Assembly (NCBI GenBank): GCA_002713555.1
Contig: PATG01000068.1
Coordinates: 1-40,882 of the forward strand
DNA from: Planctomycetaceae bacterium
GTDB lineage: Bacteria > Planctomycetota > Planctomycetia > Pirellulales > Lacipirellulaceae
Direction of reading: 5' to 3'
Length of the DNA: 40,882 bases
Part shown: positions 8,285 through 16,882 of the stretch, one piece after another
Numbering within the stretch: position 1 is the stretch's first letter
How the letters are laid out: every line of letters begins with the position of its first letter
The notes under the pieces: model-generated
Told to the model about the DNA's origin: nothing
What the model saw: the letters and a program-made list of their open reading frames with translations, nothing else
The model's database searches: none
Made by a program: the position numbers and the translations under genes

Positions 8285-9446
8285 CTAAGCAAAAACCTCG
8301 GTGCCAAGCAGGTTTGGCTCTGGGAATGATTTTTCGCAACGCGCGCAGGCATCTCGATCACGGGGGACTTGTTGGCCGCACCCAGAACAAGGTTCTAGCA
8401 CAGTGCCGCGGTGCATTAACCAATAAGCGAACAAGCCTGGTACCGTTGTGAGAAATACTGTCGTGCACCACAGACTCGTATTGCTACGGCTATATTTCAT
8501 TTGCCAACGAAAGACGAGCCAGGCCAAGGCCGCGGACAGTGCGATAATAATCACCAGCATCGGCCAGCTGATCGAAATCGATTCCATCAAACCTGCCATA
8601 TAACTATCCGCTTTATGGTCTTGCAGCATTGCCAAGGGAGCGAAGACCACAGAAACAACTAACCATGGGAACAATGAGAGGAAAACTGCAGCAACCGTTG
8701 GCAACGCCTTACGTGGATCTTCAGGAATATGGCCTGCAAGTCGCAAAGTTTGTTTTTTTGCACCTCTCCGTCGGTGTCTACCCAAAGCAAATCAACCACA
8801 TACCCTCGCTCCCAATCACCTCGATGAGCCTGCAAAAGCAGCAAATCACCAGAGAGCGCATACGCTGAAAAACTAGCTTTGTGTAGCTCCTCGGGTAACA
8901 GAAAATCTTGCTGACTATCATTGAAGGGATTCAACAGAACTAAACGATCTGAGCCACGAACAAGTACTCGATGTACCAATTTGCGCTTGGTATTGACCTG
9001 CATTGCAGGTGCTGGAAAGGCAAAGAGAAAATCGCGCTGATTGCTCGCTGCCAGGAGAACTTGGGGCGTTGACTGGCTTTTTTCCGGGCGTCGCTGCTCA
9101 CCCCCCATACCAAAAGATACTTATTGCGAGCAACACGAAGATGAGGGTGATACCTACAGAAATTTTTGTCGCCACCACGTGTCAGCGATGAATGGGTCGA
9201 TGGAACAGAAAATAGAACGTATTACGACCGACCTCCCAAGCCGTTTGCTTAAGTCTCAAAGCAATTGCCAGGCCGCCTACGAAAATCGCCGCATAATAAA
9301 TAAAGCCATCACTTAGAAAAGTAAAATGTAGCTTGGGGGGCTTCGCAAGACCCCGCGAAACATCGAACCGCTCGTTCAGAGCACTTAGCGCTGCGTACCC
9401 GGTGTGGTTCAGTACTCGGCCCGGGTGAAGACAGTCTCGCCGTCCA
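8285..9446 (-). pseudogene. Broken ABC-2-permease-like membrane protein with C-terminal zinc ribbon
   Basis: Read 3' to 5' on this strand, coding pieces line up across several lesions. Piece one (about 9409-9185) has a membrane helix and ends FYFLFHRPIHR. An in-frame TGA (9182-9184) follows, then the same frame goes on as VVATKISVGITLIF, matching the HRPxSRxxxxATK stretch of ABC-2 type permeases. A G6 run (9101-9106) shifts the frame; dropping one G gives YGGEQRRPEK. The next piece runs to an A7 run (8753-8759), where a -1 shift rejoins the last piece. That piece holds three more membrane helices, a CSGC...CARC zinc ribbon and the end GTEVFA. A further one-base loss near 9409 may hide the N-terminus. 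Piece identities are inferred from pattern; the lesions are seen directly. Confidence 0.7.
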
Positions 9447-9496
9447 TCGACAGCAAGACAAGTAAGATTCTTTTCTACTTACGTTCTCACGTGAAG

Positions 9497-10579
9497 CTAG
9501 TTGCTAGTGCCTCCAGCAACCTGAACGTTCTCCGAGATGCCACCTGCCTGCCTGCTGTCGCCTTCCTGCACGGGAGTGGGCTTAGATGAATCAAGGACTT
9601 TTGCCGAAATCGTGAGCGTTGCCCCACGACTATTCCCTCGATCCGTCAAAATTTGGACCGGAACTCGTACGGCTCCAGTTTTCTCCTCAGGACGGAACGT
9701 AATCCCTACTAAATGCAGTGATTTTGAGTCCTCCTGTGTAGCAAAAGTAAAGCAATCGTCTTCGCAATTGATGTCAACAATACGAAATGGATTCTTCCCT
9801 CGAACAACCACTTTGCGCGTAATACTCGCCCCTGGGGCAACATCCCCCAAAACTAACGTTTCAGGCGTTATTGTAATCTCAGGAATAACGCGTCCTTCAA
9901 CAAAAAGAGGGATACGCCGACTTTCTTTGCGTGGATCGTTGGTGATGACCGTAATCTGATCTTTGACATAACCAACTTTGACATTAGGTTTTAGTCGCAC
10001 CAATAAGTTATAGGATACTTTACCGATACTACGGCTCAGTTCTTCGAGTTCCACTTCTAAATTGTCATTATCATTTGTAACATCAACAATCCGCCAACTC
10101 TTGGGACCTGCATAGTTGACAGTCAAAGTTTGTTCTTCAGAAAAACCCTCGTCGACATTTCCAAAGACTACGGCACCAGGTGAAAACACTACGTCCCCAC
10201 GTATTTCACCATGGACGCGCACTTGGACTTCTGCCCGATAAGGCGCCCCAAAGGATACGGTTAGCGTAGCTCCATGAAACCCGGTGAAAGTTCGCGTATT
10301 GAACTTCGCCACGATATAAGCCTTTTCATGCGTCTTAATCGTTTTATTTTCAATCGTAGCCGAAGTGCATCCGCAACTGGACCTCACAGCCGTGATATGC
10401 ATCGTCTGCTTGTAGAGATTCGTAATCTCAAAGCGATACACCGTATCTGACCCGCGAGCTACAGTACCGAAGTTGTGTTCACATTTATTAAACGTCTTTA
10501 CTGCCCAGTCCTGGGCAGTAAGCTGATTAATAAAGCAACTACTCGTAAATAGCAGGCTCATTAAGAATATTCGTATCAT
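9497..10579 (-). CDS. Secreted DUF1573 protein with ASH/Ig-like repeats
   Basis: 360 residues beginning with a signal peptide (MIRIFLMSLLFTSSCFINQL, cleavage after TAQ). The segment HNFGTVARGSDTVYRFEITN and then VRSSCGCTSA are the hallmark of DUF1573 (PF07610). Further Ig-like/ASH-type modules follow, each with the same FGxVxxG start: VVFGNVDEGFSEE and LVLGDVAPGASITRK. The last 30 residues are low complexity. Such proteins are exported and abundant in planctomycetes and Bacteroidetes; their function is unknown. The gene lies just upstream of the broken permease-like gene on the same strand, 50 bp apart, so they may once have been one transcript. Confidence 0.85.
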   Translation of the reverse strand: MIRIFLMSLLFTSSCFINQLTAQDWAVKTFNKCEHNFGTVARGSDTVYRFEITNLYKQTMHITAVRSSCGCTSATIENKTIKTHEKAYIVAKFNTRTFTGFHGATLTVSFGAPYRAEVQVRVHGEIRGDVVFSPGAVVFGNVDEGFSEEQTLTVNYAGPKSWRIVDVTNDNDNLEVELEELSRSIGKVSYNLLVRLKPNVKVGYVKDQITVITNDPRKESRRIPLFVEGRVIPEITITPETLVLGDVAPGASITRKVVVRGKNPFRIVDINCEDDCFTFATQEDSKSLHLVGITFRPEEKTGAVRVPVQILTDRGNSRGATLTISAKVLDSSKPTPVQEGDSRQAGGISENVQVAGGTSN

Positions 10580-11099
10580 GGCTAACTTCTCCCCATTGGC
10601 AAACAGCCTGATGGTAGCCGTTTCATCCGCAGCAGGGCCTTCCGCAAATATTTATTTACAAATGGCATGGGCAATCTCTCCCAGATTCATGCAAACATCA
10701 AAATGGCAAAGCACAGATCTGAAGCCACAGCACTTTACAAAATAGACTTGCCGTTATTCTACTGCAAGCCGACAGCGTTTGTTCAGAAACAAATCTGTGG
10801 ACCGCAATTTTCGCGTATTTTATACTCCTTGGGTAAATAGCAGATCCGATTGGTCAAAGCCTGCAGGCCAGGCTAAGTTTGGCGATTCGCCTGGCAGAAG
10901 CCCCCTCTACAAGCCAACGTTAAGCACCTACTCTACAACCCCCACACTGAAACACCCACTCTGCAGTACACATATACGGCATACATAGAGCCTGTCGAGC
11001 GCGACTCCAATCTTAAGCGTGGGCCCCCCTGCAATCGAGCGGTACTATGCTAAAATGCCTTTTCCCTCCCAGACAATCCACTCAACTCACCTTAAACTT
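10580..11099. other. Divergent intergenic region between the DUF1573 gene and tyrA
   Basis: About 520 bases with no supported gene. Being between divergent genes it must hold promoters for both, but no clear -35/-10 pair could be assigned. The frame of tyrA is open back to 11019, which makes the right boundary soft. Confidence 0.5.
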
Positions 11100-11972
11100 A
11101 TGTCATTCTACCCGAAAGTCACCATTCTTGGAGTTGGCCTGATGGGTGGCTCGATTGGACTGGCACTTCGCCAGCGTGGTCTTGCTGAAGAAATCGTAGG
11201 GATAGGGCGTCGTCAGGCCAGTCTGGACAAAGCGCTTGCTTGTGGGGTGATCAGCCACGCCACCCTCGATTTAGAAGCTGGCGTCAGGCAGGCCGATCTG
11301 GTTATCATCTGCACTCCGGTAGCAGCTATAGTGGACGACGTGCGCCGGGTACTTGCAGCAACGGAATCACCAGGGGTCCATTCAAAGACAACTCGTACTG
11401 AAACCCTAGTAACCGATATTGGAAGTACCAAGTCGGCCATCTGTCTACAAACTACCTCCACGGAAGGGGTCCAGCGCTTTGTAGGCAGCCATCCTCTAGC
11501 CGGAGACCACCGATCAGGTCCCGATAATGCACTTGCAGATCTCTTTGTCAAGAAAACCGTCGTTCTGACTCCCACAGCATCGACCGCAACAGAAACCACC
11601 TCAAATATACAAGAATTTTGGCAAGCTCTGGGTGCGAAGGTTGTGCAGATGGCCCCTGCAGAACATGATCAAGCACTTGCATCCACAAGCCATTTGCCCC
11701 ATTTGGTTGCCTCAGCACTGGCTGCGACGACTCCCGAGAAATGGTTGTCCTTGGCTGCCACCGGTTGGTCAGACACCACCCGCATCGCAGCCGGGGATCC
11801 AGAACTCTGGGCCCAGATATTTGCTCAGAATACCCCCGATCTGCTCTCTGCATTGGACCGGTTGATCGCGGAACTCGGTAAAATGCGTGCCTCACTGGCC
11901 ACTGAAGACTGGAAACAAACTCAAGACTCTTTGACACGAGCGAAACGGATTCGAGATGCTTTGGGAAATTGA
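11100..11972 (+). CDS. tyrA: Prephenate/arogenate dehydrogenase
   Basis: NAD(P)-dependent oxidative decarboxylation of prephenate (or arogenate) in tyrosine synthesis. The Rossmann motif GVGLMGGSIGLAL is at residues 12-24. ADLVIICTPV, VTDIGSTKS and GSHPLAGDHRSG follow, the last containing the family's active-site His. A helical dimerisation domain starts after about residue 175. The 290 residues are normal for a stand-alone TyrA. ATG 11100 was chosen because it is 12 codons before the Rossmann motif; in-frame alternatives are 11055 and 11019. The stop overlaps the purL start by 17 bp, so the two are probably translationally coupled. Confidence 0.9.
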   Translation: MSFYPKVTILGVGLMGGSIGLALRQRGLAEEIVGIGRRQASLDKALACGVISHATLDLEAGVRQADLVIICTPVAAIVDDVRRVLAATESPGVHSKTTRTETLVTDIGSTKSAICLQTTSTEGVQRFVGSHPLAGDHRSGPDNALADLFVKKTVVLTPTASTATETTSNIQEFWQALGAKVVQMAPAEHDQALASTSHLPHLVASALAATTPEKWLSLAATGWSDTTRIAAGDPELWAQIFAQNTPDLLSALDRLIAELGKMRASLATEDWKQTQDSLTRAKRIRDALGN

Positions 11973-14886
11973 TATCCACCCCGATACCGAACTTATTGAC
12001 CGCGAGGCAAAGCGTGTTGCAGACGAGGCCGCCGAAAAGGGCATTGCCAGCGGTCTGCAAATCCGAAGTGCCCGTGGATTTCTAGTCGAAAGCCACACAC
12101 TCGATCAAGAACAAGCGCAGCAGCTGGCAGCCGAATTATTTGCTGATCAGGTGGTCGAGCAATATGTCGTTGCTCCCGTCGGCTCCGCAGAATTGTTACA
12201 GCCCTGCAAACCACAGAAATCCAAGAACTCTCTCCTGCAGGTACTTCTGAAACCGGGAGTCATGGACCCTGTGGCTCAAAGTGCTGAGCCGGCCGTCCAG
12301 GATTTTGGAATTTCTGTCGACGCCATTCGCACCTTGCGAAAGTACTGGATCGATGGCGCCAACGAGGAACAACTGCAAAAGATCGGTTCACGCATCCTGG
12401 CGAATGATGCCATCGAACAAGTGGTTGTCGGCCCCCTGCCCTTTGATCGTTTGCAATTAGGTGGCCAATACCAGTTCCAACTGCAAACTGTCGAACTTGA
12501 CTCCCTCGATGACGAAGGTCTGATGCGGCTCAGTCGTGAGGGGCAACTCTATTTACAACTCGCAGAAATGCAGACAATTCAACAGCACTTTGCAAATTTA
12601 GGCCGGCAACCCACCGATATTGAATTGGAGACGATTGCCCAGACATGGAGCGAACACTGCAGCCACAAGACACTCGCGGGCCGAATTGCTTATCGCGATG
12701 AAAATGGTACACGTCAGTTCGACAACATGCTGAAAGAAACCATCTTTGCCGCTACCGAAACACTCCGCGAGCGCTGGGGAGACGACGACTGGTGTGTGAG
12801 CGTATTTCGCGACAATGCGGGCATCGTTCGTTTTGACGACCAGTTCAATCTGGCCTTCAAAGTCGAAACGCACAATCATCCTTCGGCTCTGGAGCCTTAT
12901 GGGGGGGCAAATACGGGTATCGGTGGTGTTATCCGCGATACGATTGGCACTGGCATGGGCGCCAAACCGATCTGCAACACGGACGTCTTCTGCTTTGCGC
13001 CACCCGACACGCCCAGCGATCAGTTGCCTCCCGGAGTCCTCGATCCCAAACAAGTGATGCATGGGGTGGTGAGCGGGGTGCGTGACTATGGTAATCGCAT
13101 GGGCATTCCAACAGTGAACGGGGCTGTCTATTTTGATGAACGCTATCTGGGCAACCCCCTTGTGTATTGTGGCAATGCCGGACTCATTCCTCGCAACATG
13201 TCTTTCAAAGCCGCACAGCCCGGTGATTATATCGTTAGTGTGGGCGGGCGGACGGGCCGCGACGGTATTCATGGGGCCACGTTCTCCAGTGCTGAACTCA
13301 CCAGTGAAAGCGAATCGTTATCCGGCGGAGCTGTTCAAATCGGCAACGCCATTGAAGAAAAAAAAGTCCTCGACGTGCTGCTGAAAATACGCGATCGCGG
13401 CTTGTACAGTGCCATTACGGATTGCGGGGCCGGGGGATTTAGCAGTGCCGTAGGAGAAATGGGTGAGGATCTTGGCGCTGAAGTTTGGCTCGATCAGGCA
13501 CCCGTTAAATACGAAGGCTTGTCGTACACCGAGATCTGGATTTCCGAAGCCCAGGAACGCATGGTGCTCAGTGTACCTGAGGAGTCCTGGGAAGAAGTCC
13601 ACAGGATTTGTGCAGACGAAAGTGTCGATGCGACCGTCATTGGTCGTTTCGCACCAACCGGTCGTCTGGTGCTTAAGTACGAAGATCAGGTTGTCTGCGA
13701 TCTGACCATGAAACTCTTGCACGATGGTCGGCCACCTGTGGTCCGTGAAGCAATTTATAAGCCAACAGAACCTCAACCGCTCCTTGCAGAAGATCGTGCA
13801 GATTACAACGAGGACCTGCGGCGCATACTGAGCAGCTATAATGTTGCCAGCAAACAATGGATCATTCGACAATACGACCACGAAGTCCAAGGCGGAAGTG
13901 TCATCAAACCTCTGGTGGGTTTACAAATGGATGGTCCCAGTGATGCTGCTGTGGTACGTCCTGTGCTAACCTCCAGGCAAGGTGTTGTCATCTCCTGTGG
14001 CATGAATCCGCACTATGGTGACTTGGACACTTACCATATGGCAACCAGCGCAATCGACGAAGCGTTACGCAACTGTGTTGCCGTCGGAGCAGACCCAAGT
14101 CGCGTGGCCATCCTGGATAATTTCTGCTGGGGTGATTGCGAAAAAAGTGAAACACTTGGCAGCCTGGTACGTGCTGCGATCGCGTGTCACGATCTGTCCA
14201 TCGTTTTAGAAACTCCATTCATCAGTGGCAAAGACAGCCTCAATAACGAATTCAGTTATTTGGATGCCGACGGCAACCGTCAAACGATTGCCATTCCTGC
14301 TTCCCTCCTGATCAGCGCTATGGGACAAGTCCCTGATGTTTCGAAATGTCTGACGATGGACCTCAAGTCGACTGAAAACCCCTTGTACATTGTGGGAGAA
14401 ACCAAAGACGAGCTTGGCGGTTCGCATTTCTCACATGTTAACAATCTTACTGGCGGCTCCGTCCCAACAGTCACCGCAGAGACTGCACGATTAACTTTTG
14501 TCACCCTGCACCAGGCCATCCAAGCTGGTCTGGTCTCCTCCTGCCACGACCTGAGCGAAGGCGGGCTGGCTGTTGCCGCAGCCGAAATGGCTTTTGCTGG
14601 CAATGTCGGAGTCGACCTGGATCTCGCCACACTACCGGTAGCCGATAGCAATCTGAGCACAGCGGCACGACTTTTCAGCGAATCCAACACTCGTTTTCTG
14701 TGCGAAGTCCTCCCCAACCATGCAGCTGCTTTTGAACAAGCCTTGAAGCAAATACCCACCCAACGCATCGGTCAAACAACTGAAGAACTGCGACTAAAAA
14801 TCGTTGCCAGCGCCGATCAAGATCCTATCATTCATGAACAACTCAACACCTTAAAAGAACATTGGCAACAATCGCTAAGATTTTAA
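11956..14886 (+). CDS. purL: Phosphoribosylformylglycinamidine synthase with fused PurS-like modules
   Basis: ATP-dependent amidation of FGAR to FGAM in purine synthesis, using ammonia from PurQ. The protein has 976 residues, between small PurL (about 740) and large PurL (about 1,300). Residues 1-75 and about 94-160 each resemble PurS; the second has LLKPGVMDPVAQSAE and VDAIRTLRKY. The PurL core starts near 200, with WSEHCSHKT at 231. Other core motifs are KVETHNHPSALEPYGGANTG, TDCGAGGFSSAVGEMG and CHDLSEGGLAVAAAEMAFAG. No glutaminase domain is present, consistent with separate purQ 61 bp downstream. It overlaps tyrA by 17 bp. Confidence 0.93.
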   Translation: MLWEIDIHPDTELIDREAKRVADEAAEKGIASGLQIRSARGFLVESHTLDQEQAQQLAAELFADQVVEQYVVAPVGSAELLQPCKPQKSKNSLLQVLLKPGVMDPVAQSAEPAVQDFGISVDAIRTLRKYWIDGANEEQLQKIGSRILANDAIEQVVVGPLPFDRLQLGGQYQFQLQTVELDSLDDEGLMRLSREGQLYLQLAEMQTIQQHFANLGRQPTDIELETIAQTWSEHCSHKTLAGRIAYRDENGTRQFDNMLKETIFAATETLRERWGDDDWCVSVFRDNAGIVRFDDQFNLAFKVETHNHPSALEPYGGANTGIGGVIRDTIGTGMGAKPICNTDVFCFAPPDTPSDQLPPGVLDPKQVMHGVVSGVRDYGNRMGIPTVNGAVYFDERYLGNPLVYCGNAGLIPRNMSFKAAQPGDYIVSVGGRTGRDGIHGATFSSAELTSESESLSGGAVQIGNAIEEKKVLDVLLKIRDRGLYSAITDCGAGGFSSAVGEMGEDLGAEVWLDQAPVKYEGLSYTEIWISEAQERMVLSVPEESWEEVHRICADESVDATVIGRFAPTGRLVLKYEDQVVCDLTMKLLHDGRPPVVREAIYKPTEPQPLLAEDRADYNEDLRRILSSYNVASKQWIIRQYDHEVQGGSVIKPLVGLQMDGPSDAAVVRPVLTSRQGVVISCGMNPHYGDLDTYHMATSAIDEALRNCVAVGADPSRVAILDNFCWGDCEKSETLGSLVRAAIACHDLSIVLETPFISGKDSLNNEFSYLDADGNRQTIAIPASLLISAMGQVPDVSKCLTMDLKSTENPLYIVGETKDELGGSHFSHVNNLTGGSVPTVTAETARLTFVTLHQAIQAGLVSSCHDLSEGGLAVAAAEMAFAGNVGVDLDLATLPVADSNLSTAARLFSESNTRFLCEVLPNHAAAFEQALKQIPTQRIGQTTEELRLKIVASADQDPIIHEQLNTLKEHWQQSLRF

Positions 14887-14947
14887 TCAAGCATGAAACG
14901 CATCATGCTGCTAGACGCAATTCGCAACTCGTATTTTAAAACAAACA

Positions 14948-15736
14948 ATGCTTCAACCAAGAATCTTGATCCTACGTGCTCCCGGAACAAACTGTGACGA
15001 AGAAACGGCTTTCGCTTTTGAATCGGCTGGTGGACGGCCTGAGGTCGTCCATTTGAATCGCCTGCTGGAGTCGCCACAATATGCCACAGATTCTCAAATC
15101 CTCTGCATTCCAGGCGGCTTCAGCTACGGTGACGATGTCGCTGCAGGTCGTATTTTTGCCAATCAAATTCGCCATCATCTGAGCGAAGTGCTTCAGGATT
15201 TTCGTACAGCGGGCAAACTGATTCTGGGCATATGCAATGGTTTTCAAGTACTCATTAAATCGGGCCTACTCGACTCCGATGACGAGCAAGGTCCCGCAGC
15301 ATCCTTGACCTGGAATGATTCGGGGCGTTATAGCGCTCGTTGGGTTGGCCTGGAGACCTGTGGCGATCAGTGTGTGTTTTTGTCGGGGATCGATCAGATA
15401 TTTTTACCCATCGCCCATGCTGAAGGAAAATTCATGGCGCGCGATGAACAATGCTTTGCACAATTTAAAGATGCGGGACAGCTGGTACTGCACTATGCAA
15501 AAGGCGCTGGGAGTCTATTAGAAAACCCAGAGGAAGATGTTCATGACTACAATCCCAATGGCTCCATGGGCGATGTGGCTGGCATGTGCGATAAATCAGG
15601 CCGTGTGTTTGGCCTGATGCCTCATCCCGAGCGGTTTATCGACCCCATGCAGCATCCCCAATGGACACGACTCAAAACTCCCCCTGAAGGTGTTGGTCTG
15701 AAGCTATTTCAGAATGCGGTGCGCTATTTTTCTTGA
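14948..15736 (+). CDS. purQ: FGAM synthase glutaminase subunit PurQ
   Basis: Class I glutamine amidotransferase that releases ammonia for PurL. The 262-residue protein shows the nucleophile Cys96 in GICNGFQVL and the His226/Glu228 pair in MPHPERF. The N-terminal RAPGTNCDEE and PGGFSYGDDVAAG are typical of PurQ. It is slightly longer than B. subtilis PurQ (about 227) and similar to PurQ from lineages with fused PurSL. It follows purL by 61 bp on the same strand and is probably in the tyrA-purL-purQ operon. No strong ribosome-binding site precedes ATG 14948. Confidence 0.93.
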   Translation: MLQPRILILRAPGTNCDEETAFAFESAGGRPEVVHLNRLLESPQYATDSQILCIPGGFSYGDDVAAGRIFANQIRHHLSEVLQDFRTAGKLILGICNGFQVLIKSGLLDSDDEQGPAASLTWNDSGRYSARWVGLETCGDQCVFLSGIDQIFLPIAHAEGKFMARDEQCFAQFKDAGQLVLHYAKGAGSLLENPEEDVHDYNPNGSMGDVAGMCDKSGRVFGLMPHPERFIDPMQHPQWTRLKTPPEGVGLKLFQNAVRYFS

Positions 15737-15749
15737 TACACAAATAATA

Positions 15750-15913
15750 TGTCATCCTGAAGGAGCGCAGCGACTGAAGGATCTGGTTTCTAGTAGAGTT
15801 CGTGTAGTAAAATTGGCGAGCACAAGCCCTCGTGCCGACACCAATTGAGACCACGGCTTAAGAGATAACACACCTTACTCAGCTGCAGGCCAGATTCCTC
15901 GATCGGAATGACA
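15750..15913. repeat. MITE-like intergenic element with inverted ends
   Basis: The left end starts TGTCATCCTGAAGGAGC and reaches GGATCTGG at 15786. The right end, read on the other strand from 15913 to 15890, starts TGTCATTCCGATCGAGG and ends AATCTGG. The two ends are similar and face each other, about 164 bp apart overall, with no open frame between them. The TGTCATyCnGA...GAAT/GATCTGG sequence resembles intergenic repeats seen in many bacterial genomes. A non-autonomous mobile element is inferred. Confidence 0.6.
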
Positions 15914-16028
15914 AATGTGGGTAATGACGAAGCTAGCGCCTACATCTCAGAGCATCTTGATATCGTGATGTGACACGAAGTTTACCAACGTGTCTATCGC
16001 TACGAATCGCGGGCTAGTTCTCCTAGCG

Positions 16029-16385
16029 CTACTCTGAAGCTACCGCGTCTGCTGAAGGCATGCTGGGAATCTTGCCGATTTGGCCCGCGGGCAATCTTGT
16101 CAAAACTTTGCCAAGTTTTGCATCCAGCCAGTCACGAGCTGCCTGAGTCGCTTGGGCAATACTGGAGAAACCTCGCAAGTATTCAACCGGATTATGATGA
16201 GGATCTTTGATCGAAACCGCATAACGGGTGCGCTTCACACTGCTACCAGACTGGTGAGCAACAAAGTCATAGTGCCAACCAAGATACTCTCCACCAGGCT
16301 TTTTAGTGGTTGCCAAGGCAGTTCTTGACTGAAACTTGCCCAAATCCGAATTACGGGAACCGCGGCGAGCATGATAGAGAGACAT
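16029..16385 (-). CDS. Small conserved-looking hypothetical protein
   Basis: 118 residues, basic at the N-terminus (MSLYHARRGSRNSD), with a central mixed part (YLGWHYDFVAHQSG, KDPHHNPVEYLRGF) and a helical end. ATG 16385 has a perfect AGGAGG 9 bp upstream, the best ribosome-binding site in this region. An in-frame ATG at 16457 has its own GAGGAG but only 2 bp of spacing. No domain is recognised. It is flanked by repeats on both sides. Confidence 0.55.
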   Translation of the reverse strand: MSLYHARRGSRNSDLGKFQSRTALATTKKPGGEYLGWHYDFVAHQSGSSVKRTRYAVSIKDPHHNPVEYLRGFSSIAQATQAARDWLDAKLGKVLTRLPAGQIGKIPSMPSADAVASE

Positions 16386-16473
16386 GAGCCAGAACCTCCT
16401 GAATAAAGTACCGACGAGGAAAGTACGCCCTTCAGTATGCTCGGCAAGCCCTCCCATTTCTCCTCATCCTGGC

Positions 16474-16728
16474 CTATTTTTCAGCAGGTTTCTCCATGCT
16501 GCCCGTAAGGTTGTAACACATGAAACGTTTGTGAGGTCCCAAACCCGGAATATTGCATCCACCACCATCACGACTGCCCAGGCAAAATGTTGGGCTGATG
16601 CAAAGCTGTAGCCCACCCTGCAATGCATCCCAACCAACTCTAGTGTGAGTGCTTGCACCAGCGCTATGAACACCTTTGCTCATATTTTTGAGGTGCTCAA
16701 CACACGATATCCAGAAGTCTGGCGACAT
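16474..16728 (-). CDS. Possible small Cys/Gly-rich protein
   Basis: An 84-residue frame lies on the same strand, ending about 90 bp before the 16385 start. It has scattered Cys and Gly (LQLCISPTFCLGSRDGGGC, PHKRFMCYNL). No ribosome-binding site, signal peptide or known family supports it. It could be chance, or a small planctomycete-specific protein. Confidence 0.22.
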   Translation of the reverse strand: MSPDFWISCVEHLKNMSKGVHSAGASTHTRVGWDALQGGLQLCISPTFCLGSRDGGGCNIPGLGPHKRFMCYNLTGSMEKPAEK

Positions 16729-16739
16729 CTGCTACGGAT

Positions 16740-16790
16740 GGGGGAAGGAAGAAGGGAGAAGGGTGAAGGGAGATGGGAGAATACTGGGGG
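16740..16790 (+). repeat. Purine-rich tract with repeated GGG runs
   Basis: Nearly all of about 50 bases are purines on the + strand, with six runs of three or more G separated by GAA/GAAGA spacers. The run pattern could form a G-quadruplex or triplex. It lies in non-coding sequence between the possible small gene and the broken membrane gene. Confidence 0.55.
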
Positions 16791-16882
16791 TGGCCGCACG
16801 CCACTTACTACTCATTTATTTATAGATCAGATGTTCAAAGCGGTGGGGAATTGCACCCATTTTTTTCCCTTGAGATCAAAGG

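Noticed and set aside
8753..8759. Programmed -1 frameshift at A AAA AAC
   Set aside because: The slippery heptamer is present, but the same gene also has a stop and another homopolymer shift, so recoding alone cannot restore it. No clear stimulatory hairpin was seen downstream.
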